Of a DNA stretch of 21,384 nucleotides, positions 6,030 to 14,300 are shown piece after piece; position 1 is the first letter of the stretch, and every line of letters begins with the position of its first letter. The position numbers and the translations under genes are program-made. The notes beneath the pieces are model-generated. The model was given only the letters and a program-made list of their open reading frames with translations, ran no database searches and was not told the origin of the DNA. Location: positions 1 through 21,384 of IMG/VR virus record IMGVR_UViG_3300022602_000480; one strand, written 5' to 3'. This stretch comes from a virus.

Positions 6030-6944
6030 TTATTCGTCCGCTCCGTGTCCTATACCGCCTCCCCAATCGCCCTGACGAGTGTAGCTTGGAGTTAGGTTGT
6101 TCATTTCTAATATATCGTCTCTTAGATTTTGATTTCGCTTTTCAATATTAAGAACACGAGTAAAACTATTAGTAATTGCAGCAGTATAATAGGCAAAAGG
6201 GTTTTGAGATTTTGATTCATCGAATTGTAGTCCAATCTGGCTTAGTTGTAGTAGTGCCTGGCTACGCATTTCATCGTTATAGGTATAGCCACGCCAATTG
6301 CTACGTGTGGCATAGCGTTCACACAATTTAATAAACATATGAGCCAGTTTAGGAGTCATTTTGCCGTGATCCCGTGTAAACTTACCGGTTTTCATGCCAC
6401 CGGACCAATGACTTTTACCAACACACACAGCTTCACCATCATCGTTTATCTTCCAATGCTGAAAAGGTGGAAAGTTTACTTTGACATACTTGTTATGTGT
6501 AGTATCTTCTTCGTCATATTCTGTAATTAAGGGATCTTCTGAATCTTCAATATCCAGTGCTGTCATACGTGCTTTGCGTGTTTTAACATCATCTACTGGA
6601 ATATGGTCCCAGGTCATAATTCGAAATACCACATCGGTATCGGCAATGTCTCGGAGTTTTATTTCAAATTCATCTAATTTACGCTTGACGCCGGATTCGG
6701 CTACAGCAGCTTCGTGTGCTAATTTGGCCAGTCGTTCGGCACGATTTTTACGAGCTTCTAGGGTATTCTTTTTATTAATTTTTTCTACACTGGGTAATAT
6801 CATGTCATAATCTTGATATTCCTGACGAGTATAACTACAGTAAGTGGTTTTGCTCTTGTGTATTTCTTTGAGTATATCTTTGTTGTTGAGATAATTGTGC
6901 TTAATTTTAGTTCTCCTAATTGCTGTCTCCCGACAGGTTAGCAC
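6030..6944 (-). CDS. 55: Late-transcription sigma factor gp55, with a large insertion
   Basis: The N-terminal KHNYLNNKDIL matches T4 gp55 (KYNYVNNKELL). The region from about residue 198 (MFIKLCERY … RGYTYNDEMRSQALLQL … FDESKSQNPFAYYTAAI) matches the T4 sigma-region-2 core (GYTQSWKQEMIADG … FDETKYKNPHAYITQA). T4 gp55 is 185 aa; this is 304 aa from GTG 6944, or 291 aa from ATT 6905. The extra is about 140 residues inserted between the N-terminal motif and the core: charged and helical at 58-100, acidic at 131-148, then WSGGMKTGKFTRDHGK near 180-195. The C-terminus (DWGGGIGHGADE) lacks the hydrophobic clamp-binding tail of T4 gp55 (SLDFLYE). The start is uncertain: GTG 6944 is the first conventional start in frame but has no ribosome site, whereas AGGAG at 6917-6913 lies 7 nt before ATT 6905, exactly at the conserved N-terminus. 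Role: recognises TATAAATA late promoters. Confidence 0.9.
   Translation of the reverse strand: MLTCRETAIRRTKIKHNYLNNKDILKEIHKSKTTYCSYTRQEYQDYDMILPSVEKINKKNTLEARKNRAERLAKLAHEAAVAESGVKRKLDEFEIKLRDIADTDVVFRIMTWDHIPVDDVKTRKARMTALDIEDSEDPLITEYDEEDTTHNKYVKVNFPPFQHWKINDDGEAVCVGKSHWSGGMKTGKFTRDHGKMTPKLAHMFIKLCERYATRSNWRGYTYNDEMRSQALLQLSQIGLQFDESKSQNPFAYYTAAITNSFTRVLNIEKRNQNLRDDILEMNNLTPSYTRQGDWGGGIGHGADE
6913..6917 (-). promoter_or_regulatory. Strong Shine-Dalgarno placed before an ATT codon of gp55
   Basis: AGGAG (minus strand 6917-6913) is followed by a 7-nt spacer (AACTAAA) and ATT (6905-6903), which begins IKHNYLNNK, the conserved gp55 N-terminus. No ATG, GTG or TTG lies near this position in frame. 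It suggests AUU initiation, as known for infC; the alternative GTG at 6944 has no such site. Confidence 0.45.
6923..6936 (-). promoter_or_regulatory. Hairpin with GGGA loop in the gp55 leader
   Basis: Minus strand CTGTC-GGGA-GACAG: a perfect 5-bp stem closed by a GNRA-type tetraloop, ending 5 nt before the AGGAG site. It falls in the 5' leader if translation starts at ATT 6905, but inside the coding region if it starts at GTG 6944. It could stabilise the mRNA 5' end or modulate initiation; neither is shown. Confidence 0.35.
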
Positions 6945-6973
6945 ATACTAACATATTTATCTGCACCGGTCAA
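6945..6973 (-). promoter_or_regulatory. Candidate sigma70-type promoter for gp55
   Basis: Minus strand TTGACC (6973-6968), a 17-nt spacer, then TAGTAT (6950-6945): 5/6 and 4/6 matches to the -35 and -10 consensus at ideal spacing. The inferred start is near 6938, which would exclude the GTG at 6944 from the message. A GATAAATA (6961-6954), 7/8 to the T4 late box, overlaps it. Confidence 0.4.
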
Positions 6974-7004
6974 CCATTCTATAATATTAGCAGTTTATTT
7001 TATC

Positions 7005-7012
7005 TATAAATA
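7005..7012 (+). promoter_or_regulatory. T4-type late promoter box TATAAATA
   Basis: A perfect TATAAATA match to the T4 late promoter, 21 nt before the first baseplate ATG (7033) in the divergent spacer. A good ribosome site AAGGA (7021-7025) lies 7 nt ahead of the ATG. The gp55-like factor encoded divergently next door would be expected to read it. Confidence 0.75.
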
Positions 7013-7032
7013 CTTGTAATAAGGATACATTA

Positions 7033-8244
7033 ATGTCTTATGTAGTTATACAAAATGCTGATACTGGACTATGGGACGTAGTTAATACCACTACCGATGA
7101 AACAGTTGCTAGCGGTATTACAAACCAAGCTATAGCCCAAGAAACTGCTAACAGTTTAGCGCAAGCAGAAACTGCAACTGCCAACACGTCTACCTACGGT
7201 ATTCCAGGACAAACAATATACGACGACGGTAGCTCAATTCAAACCTTTGATGACGGTAGTACTATTATCACGGACAACGAAGGAACAGTATCCAGTACTC
7301 CGTCTATTCCTGATCCTATAGAAACTTCGCCAAATACATCTGGTTTTTTAAGTCAAGCCGGAGGGTTTATCAGTAGAAGTGCCAGCGGTGCTGTTGATTA
7401 TGCTAGAAATATTGGCCCCAATTTACTGAACGGAGTAGGTTCAACTGCTTCACTGCTGAATCCTAATTTAGGTAGATTAGCTGCGTCAGGACTTAATCTT
7501 GGTGGATCAAATACCGGAGGACCAACCGGGGATCCTACAGTTAATATTAATACTGTTGCCGGAACTCCTAAAGAAAAAGATTGGCGCATACGTATCAGCT
7601 TACCAAGCCAAAGTCCGCTGTTGGCTTCGCCTATATTTGGCAAGAACACCTTGATTGATAAAACCAATGGTGTAATATTTCCCTACATTCCTACAGTGAC
7701 AATTACGCACAATGCCAGATATCAAGAACAAGCACTGACACACAGCAATTATAAAAATTACTTTTACGAAGGTTCAGATGTGGCAGCAATTACCATTGCC
7801 GGCGAATTTACTGTACAAAATGTCACTGAAGGGCAGTATCTACTAGATGCCATATACTTTTTTAGAACCTGCACCAAAATGTTTTTTGGCGCACAGGAAA
7901 AGACCGATACTGCAGGTAATCCACCGCCGATTGTATTCTTAGACGGTTATGGGCAATATTATTTGCCACATGTCAGCTGTGTAATTACCTCATTCCAACA
8001 CACCATGCCTGATAATGTTGACTATTTAGAAATACCTACAAACACTGGAACTACTAACAATCCTAATCAGAATCCCACCAGTAGTACCGGCACAGTAAGG
8101 TTACCTACCAGCAGTCAACTACAGGTTACTCTACAGCCAGTATACAGTCGTCGTAATGTATACGACAATTTTAGTCTAAATAAATTTGCCAGTGGAGCAC
8201 TGTTAGGTAACCCAGGCAGTAAAGATACAGCAGGATTCTTATAA
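7033..8244 (+). CDS. Baseplate-tail tube junction protein, gp48/gp54-like
   Basis: A 403-aa protein in two parts. Residues 1-175 are low-complexity (Thr/Ser/Asn/Gly) with a small N-terminal unit (YVVIQNADTGLWDVVNTTTD) and a repeated DDGS motif (64-67, 73-76). Residues 183-382 form the conserved domain: WRIRISLP, GVIFPYIPTV, LTHSNYKNYFYEG, ITIAGEFTVQ, IYFFRTCTKMFFG, PPPIVFLDGYGQYY and the HVSCVITSF strand. From memory this pattern matches the baseplate tube-cap proteins of aquatic T4-like phages, which cap the baseplate and seed the tail tube. I cannot separate gp48 from gp54 by eye. It is the first gene after the late promoter, and its stop shares one base with the next start (TAATG). Confidence 0.7.
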   Translation: MSYVVIQNADTGLWDVVNTTTDETVASGITNQAIAQETANSLAQAETATANTSTYGIPGQTIYDDGSSIQTFDDGSTIITDNEGTVSSTPSIPDPIETSPNTSGFLSQAGGFISRSASGAVDYARNIGPNLLNGVGSTASLLNPNLGRLAASGLNLGGSNTGGPTGDPTVNINTVAGTPKEKDWRIRISLPSQSPLLASPIFGKNTLIDKTNGVIFPYIPTVTITHNARYQEQALTHSNYKNYFYEGSDVAAITIAGEFTVQNVTEGQYLLDAIYFFRTCTKMFFGAQEKTDTAGNPPPIVFLDGYGQYYLPHVSCVITSFQHTMPDNVDYLEIPTNTGTTNNPNQNPTSSTGTVRLPTSSQLQVTLQPVYSRRNVYDNFSLNKFASGALLGNPGSKDTAGFL

Positions 8245-8549
8245 TGGCCACACCTACTTACAAAAAAAATAGCGCATACTATACTACCAGTAGTTTTGGA
8301 CCTTTCCTTGACATTCTATCATATAGGCCCATTACTACCAAGCCCGATGATGTAGTTTATACTATAAATTCTATCTATCAGTTTAGACCTGACATGTTGG
8401 CCTTTGACCTATATGGCGATTCAGGTCTATGGTGGGTATTTGCTGCTCGCAATCCTAACACAATTGAAGATCCACTGCTGGACTTCCGTGCTGGTACTAC
8501 TATATACATTCCTAATAAAGCAACGCTAACCTCAGACCTAGGGCTTTAA
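8244..8549 (+). CDS. 53: Baseplate wedge subunit gp53-like
   Basis: A 101-aa protein. YQFRPDMLAFDLYGDSGLWW followed by VFAARNPNTIEDPLLDF is the typical gp53 / LysM-like wedge core (RPD-LAYDLYGD--LWWVFA-RNPN), ending in a short strand (GTTIYIPN). T4 gp53 is about 196 aa, so this is the short form. In T4, gp53 joins the wedge late and links neighbouring wedges to the hub. The ATG overlaps the upstream stop by one base, so translation is coupled; the next gene starts 3 nt after its stop. Gene order (53 just before hub genes and gene 5) matches T4. Confidence 0.8.
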   Translation: MATPTYKKNSAYYTTSSFGPFLDILSYRPITTKPDDVVYTINSIYQFRPDMLAFDLYGDSGLWWVFAARNPNTIEDPLLDFRAGTTIYIPNKATLTSDLGL

Positions 8550-8552
8550 ACT

Positions 8553-11360
8553 ATGGCAGATTTTTCTGATACAGCTTCATCAAATACAGCCACAGATGCC
8601 GTAGTCAATGAAATACCCCCAAATAGTCCTGAGTTAGATCCTACCAGTAGTTTAGCCACAGCACAAACACAAAATACCGGCACAGCAGTTCCTAGTGGAA
8701 CACCTGCAATAACAGATACCGAAGCCGCCAACATTGACCCTTACAATCCTAATGCTTGGGACAGTGAAGGCGAAGCAGTTCCTTATACTCCAGACCCAGC
8801 GCAACAAGCATCACTGACGTCAAATCCCAGTACTGCCAATGCCGAAGATGGCTCGATTAATACTAAAGCAACTAGCACTTCTTCAACCAGTACTACTTCT
8901 ACTGGCAATACCTTAGATAACATATTACACAACTATCCGGGTTATACATATGGTTTGACTTTACACGCACTAGATTCTAATGCCTATTCAGAACTGTTGG
9001 CTGACCCTAAAAATCTCAAATATACCGCCACCTTGATCAGTTCAGCCAGCAGATTTCACGATACACGTAGCAAATACTTTAAAGATGATTTTTATTTTGA
9101 AGATTTTAAAATGAAAACTGTAATAGGCATGAATGCTCAGAATAAAGCATCAAATGCGGTGAATTTAAGTTTTACTATCATTGAGCCTTATGGCATGACC
9201 TTGATCAATAGACTATTGGATCTTACTGAAAATACACTACGAATAGAAAATTATCTTGTTATTCCGTATGTGTTACAGTTAGATTTTTTTGGCTATGATG
9301 ATTCTGGTAACCCAGCCGCACTTTCAAATCTAACCAAACGCATACCTATCAGATTAATCAATATGAAAATGCGAGCCGGCGTAAGAGGCACAGAATATCA
9401 GATCGAAGCCGTGCCGTTTGGGCATCAGGCTAATTTTTCTACTACACAGGCAGTACCGGTACAGGTTGAAATTGTTGCTACCACAGTCAGTGATTTTTTA
9501 AACAACAGATCAGCTGATGCTTCAACTACAGCATCGGTTACGGCAGCAAAAACACAGATTCAAGATGATGCTATAAGAGTAGATGTTCAAAATCAAGTGG
9601 CCACCAGCGGAGAACTAGATCCTGGTGCGTATCAAGACCCTCCAGGAAATGCACAGGCAGTAACACAACCCAATACAACTGGCACAAATTCTGCTGTTAG
9701 AACCCCGGGAGGAACCACAGAAACAAAAAATACAGCACCTCCGCCTTCAATTAAAACCAGTAATGGATTTGCAGCGGCCTACAATGCCTGGTTTGGTTCT
9801 TTGCAAAAATCAGGACAGGCCATGTCACAGGCCGATCAGATTTCGTTTGTAATACAAGAAGGATCAACAGTGGGCTTAGTCGGAGTTCCACTATTGGGTT
9901 CAGCAACTTTAAGTTTTAAAACAGACGCTAAAAAAACTACAATGACCAGCCAAGGTGCTGCTGGAAAAAATACTGCGGTCAGAAGCAATGACCCTACACT
10001 ATCGGCTACCACTGCCAGTGCGCCCATTAACCAACTTAACTCGGGAACATTTGCTATTAATGCTGGTACTAGTATACAATCAGTTGTTGATACTGTGATT
10101 ACCAACAGCAGTTATATACTGAATCAATTGACCAATGCAGAATCAAAAACTGCAACCACTAACAATCCTGACAGTATAGCCACAGCCTTGGGTGCAAAAC
10201 AGATTTACTGGTATCGAATTGTTCCAAAAGTCGAACTTGCTGGATTTGACAGCACACGACAAACCTGGGCTAAAAAGATTACCTATTATATTAGACCTTA
10301 CATACACTATAACATGCGTGACGAGCGTGCTCCAATTTCAACTTTGCCACCGCCGGTTAAAGAATACGATTTTTTATACACTGGAAAAAATCGTGATGTT
10401 ATTAATTTTGATATGGATTTTAACGCACTGTTTTTTACAGCCATACAGGTCAATAAAAAGAACAAAGAAGATACGGGTCTAACACCAAAGTCGCAAACTA
10501 TCGGTCCTCCCGCGGGCAAGAGTTCCAAAAAAACCGGTTACGAAGTGTTGCCAACTATGCAAGAAGCAGTAATTAACAATACCAATAACAGTACTGCTGG
10601 TGCTATCAAAGACGGAGATAAACAAAACGCACAGAGTTTTAAAGACAGCGTGTATAGCCAACTAAGTGGAGACATGCTACATTTAAAACTACAGATAGTC
10701 GGTGACCCTGATTTTATTAAACAAGACGATATATTTTTCACGCCCGAATCAAAAGGTTATACTCCGGGTGGCGCTCGGGTTTCTTCAGACACAGGCAGCA
10801 GTCTAAACATGGACGCCGGTGCAGTTTATTGCAGAGTAACTTTTAAAACACCAGCAGATATTGACACTACCGGCAAAGGACTAAGCTACTATAACAATAC
10901 CGAAACAACTTCGGCATTCAGCGGTCTTTATAGAATACTTGTAGTAGATTCAGAGTTTCGTCAGGGTCGATTTACACAAACTTTAGAAATGGTAAGAGAA
11001 CCAAACCAAGCAGAAGATCTGCGCACCAAAGGCACAGACCGAACTCGCCAGGAAGATCCGGTTAAACCTGTTGCAAAATCTGCACTGGCCAATAATCCTA
11101 AAATTTCTGGTTCCTTACTTAACAATATATCTGATATACCAAGTCTTGAAGATCTCCCACTAGATCCGTTTGCTGAGGAAAATGCTCCACCAGAGGCCTT
11201 AGATGACAGCACCAGTGACTCACAGGTTTTTGATGATACCAGTGATTTATACAATGACCCAACTGACGATGGAATATCAGACGCAGACACAACAGATCTT
11301 GCGGCCATCACAGACTCAGGACCCGAAGTAGCAATAGGCGAGGATATTTCTTTTGCTTAA
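8553..11360 (+). CDS. Large baseplate hub / tail structural protein (gp27 position)
   Basis: A 935-aa protein. Residues 1-120 are disordered-looking and Ser/Thr/Asn/Pro-rich. Residues 121-315 form a folded block (LHNYPGYTYGLTLHAL, FEDFKMKTVIGMNAQ, IIEPYGMTLINRLL, IPYVLQLDFFGYDD, RIPIRLINMKMR). Residues 335-405 are a linker. Residues 500-860 form a second block (YWYRIVPKVELAGFD, KEYDFLYTGKNRDVINFDMD, MLHLKLQIVGDPDFI, YRILVVDSEFRQGRFTQTLE). The last 75 residues are a very acidic tail. The final strand pair resembles the end of T4 gp27 (FYVDEVIHELSNN), and the gene sits directly before gene 5, so it is probably the gp27-type hub partner enlarged by insertions. Identity is inferred from position and general pattern, not a close match. 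The ATG lies 3 nt after gp53; a weak AGGG lies upstream. Confidence 0.6.
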   Translation: MADFSDTASSNTATDAVVNEIPPNSPELDPTSSLATAQTQNTGTAVPSGTPAITDTEAANIDPYNPNAWDSEGEAVPYTPDPAQQASLTSNPSTANAEDGSINTKATSTSSTSTTSTGNTLDNILHNYPGYTYGLTLHALDSNAYSELLADPKNLKYTATLISSASRFHDTRSKYFKDDFYFEDFKMKTVIGMNAQNKASNAVNLSFTIIEPYGMTLINRLLDLTENTLRIENYLVIPYVLQLDFFGYDDSGNPAALSNLTKRIPIRLINMKMRAGVRGTEYQIEAVPFGHQANFSTTQAVPVQVEIVATTVSDFLNNRSADASTTASVTAAKTQIQDDAIRVDVQNQVATSGELDPGAYQDPPGNAQAVTQPNTTGTNSAVRTPGGTTETKNTAPPPSIKTSNGFAAAYNAWFGSLQKSGQAMSQADQISFVIQEGSTVGLVGVPLLGSATLSFKTDAKKTTMTSQGAAGKNTAVRSNDPTLSATTASAPINQLNSGTFAINAGTSIQSVVDTVITNSSYILNQLTNAESKTATTNNPDSIATALGAKQIYWYRIVPKVELAGFDSTRQTWAKKITYYIRPYIHYNMRDERAPISTLPPPVKEYDFLYTGKNRDVINFDMDFNALFFTAIQVNKKNKEDTGLTPKSQTIGPPAGKSSKKTGYEVLPTMQEAVINNTNNSTAGAIKDGDKQNAQSFKDSVYSQLSGDMLHLKLQIVGDPDFIKQDDIFFTPESKGYTPGGARVSSDTGSSLNMDAGAVYCRVTFKTPADIDTTGKGLSYYNNTETTSAFSGLYRILVVDSEFRQGRFTQTLEMVREPNQAEDLRTKGTDRTRQEDPVKPVAKSALANNPKISGSLLNNISDIPSLEDLPLDPFAEENAPPEALDDSTSDSQVFDDTSDLYNDPTDDGISDADTTDLAAITDSGPEVAIGEDISFA

Positions 11361-11382
11361 ATTAATCAATTAAATATACAAT

Positions 11383-14300
11383 ATGGGACAAATTAACGGC
11401 GTAGTAGGATCAAAATTACCCAAGTGGACGGACAGAACCCGTGCTTCGGGTATAAAATACGACGCGGCCACCTACATGGGAGTGGTCAAAGACAACTCTG
11501 ACCCTATACGCAGTGGACGACTGCGTGTTTGGATTCCTGACTTTGGCGGTACTGAGGATCAAGAAGATTATTGGCAAACAGTCAGCTATGCCAGTCCTTT
11601 CTTTGGAGCAACTTTTGTAGGTCCAGCAACAGCCAACAACGCATTCAACACTACTAATCATACCTATGGTATGTGGATGGTTCCACCCGACTTAAACAAC
11701 CAAGTATTATGCACTTTTGTCAACGGTGACCCAGATCGCGGTTATTGGTTTGCTTGTGTAAATCCCACACTTAGCCACCATATGGTTCCTGGTATAGCCG
11801 GTGCTCCACAGGCTGAAGAAGATACCAGCCATGTGTCAGCCACAGTTAAAAAAAGTTTGCTCAATGACAATAGTCAAACACTACCGGTTGTTGAATTTAA
11901 CGAAAATGACAATAATGCCTATACATCTGCATTTTACAATAATCCTAAACCTATACACGAAACACAGGCCAGCATACTATTTCAACAGGGTCTAGATCGC
12001 GATCCTGTGCGCGGTGCTATTAGTAGCAGTAGCCAACGAGAAAGCCCTAGTTCTGTTTTTGGTATTAGTACTCCTGGTAGAGCGCACGGTGCCGGCGATC
12101 CGTCTAACGACCCTAATTATCAAGCAAAACTTCAAAGCGGAACTTTCAAAACCACAGACTACGTGGTTAAAGCTCGTAATGGTGGGCATAGCTTTGTCAT
12201 GGATGACGGAGATGCTGCCGGTAAAGATAGACTAGTAAGATTAAGATCATCGGGCGGACACACTATTTTAATGAACGACACTGAAGGTGTTATGTTTATT
12301 ATCAACTCTACTGGTACAACCTGGATTGAGTTAGCCAAACATGGTGACATGAACATATACAATGCTGGCAGTTTTAGTGTTAGGTCTCAAAAAGATATAA
12401 ATTTACACGCCGACAGAAATATCAATATTAACAGCAAAGAACTTAATATCAATGCCGACACAGTTATTAATGCTGTATCTGCAGACATTAACATCAGTGC
12501 GTCGGCTACGGCTTTATTATACGGTGGTAAAACTAACATAGGTGCTGGTGGCGCATTAACTGCTGCCGGTAGCACAGTAACAGTAGGGTCTGGTGGTGCT
12601 ATTACCATTGCCGGGGGAACAGTTGACATTAACAGTGGTGCTGATGCTCCAGAAGTCTCAAGCAAAACACTACAAAAAACCGACTATCCTGACACCAGTT
12701 ATGATTCGGGTACCGGTCTTTGGAATTCTGTTACTGGTGCTGCATCAAGTATAGTTGGTGTTTTTCCAACACATCAACCCTGGATTAGATCTGCCACCCC
12801 TGGGGTTGATCCTAACGCTATTCCATCGCAGACCTTGCCAACTACAGTTTGTCCGCCCAAGCCCGGAACTGGACCAGCTAGTACAGTATTACCACCACCC
12901 AATGGTAATAAACTTGACTATGGAACACTACGCAATTTTGGCAAACCTAACAAGGGTGATGCACCATGGACCACAGACACCGAATTTTTGGATAAAGTAA
13001 AATCTGTTGCTGCCGCACTGAATGCCGACTACATAGATGTATTGGCATTTATGTACAACGAATCTGCTGGCACATACGATCCAGGTATTGTGAACAGCAT
13101 TGGTGCCACAGGACTTATACAGTTTATGCCAGCAACAGCCACCGGCTTAGGGACTACCACACAGGCGTTAGCACAGTTAAGTCGCGTTGATCAAATGGAC
13201 TGGGTATTAAAATATTTTAATTATTTTAGATTTAAACAAAAAGTACCTAATCCTAAACTACAAGATTTATATCTCTGCGTATTTTGGCCAGCTGCTATTG
13301 GACAAGCGGACAATTATGTAATTGCACCGGCCGGTAGTCAAGTTGCAAGTCAAAATAGGGGATTATGCGGCCCAGACGGAAGCATTACCTGTGCCAGCGT
13401 TGGTGCAGTAGCAGCAGCAAAAGTACCACTGGTCAAGCAGGCATTAGCCAATGCAGGAGCAGTAAATCCCAATGGAGTAGTACAGTCTGGTTCAGGAGTA
13501 GCAGTCACCGACGGATCGGGTAACCCGGTAACTACCGGCACAGCCAATACCACTGGGTCGTCATCGGGTAATGTAGGAATAACTAATGCTGCCAACAAAT
13601 CTATCACTAATCAATGTCCTTCGGACTGGTTATTCAAACCTGAGTTATACAAAGCCACAGGACCTATCAGTACTTCGGCTCCATACTTAACACAAACTTA
13701 TGCCACAAATATGCTGGCTGAGCTAGCCTACTTTGAAAGCAAGTGGGATTACACACTGACCAATCCAAACGGCATACTGGTTGGCAAATATCAAGTTGAT
13801 GCTAACTATCTGGCAGATGCCGGCTATGTTAAACCTGATGCTGTTGCACAGTACGGTGATGGCACACTCAAACAGGATGAAAGCTGGACTGGCACAGACA
13901 ATATCAACAGCCAAGCAGATTTTATTGCTAATAAACAAATACAAGACAGTTTGCAAAATCAAGAATTTAATGCTAACTACTCTAAACTATTATCCAATCA
14001 AGGTATATACCAGTCTGATGATATCTGTACAGCCGCTGGTATGCTGTTTGTAGCACACAAATATCGCAGTGCAGATTTAGCCGCAGAATGGCGCCGAACT
14101 GGATCAGTGGCCAATCCACCGGCCTATATTGGAGTAGCCGGCTCAGCTGAAGAATATTATAATCATGGTAGATATGCAATTGATGTTTTAAGTGCTAAAA
14201 ATTCTGCACCAGCAACTAATCAGGCTGTTGCTAAAGTTAATCCAACCAGCATAGATCCAAATAGTGTATTAAACTTTACATCAGGCACAGGCTCGTTAGA

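Noticed and set aside
6916-6954. Upstream mini-ORF (ATG TTA GTA TGT …) ending in TAG at the gp55 Shine-Dalgarno
   Set aside because: Its ATG lies inside the promoter-like elements and would not be in the predicted transcript; a 12-codon ORF can arise by chance.
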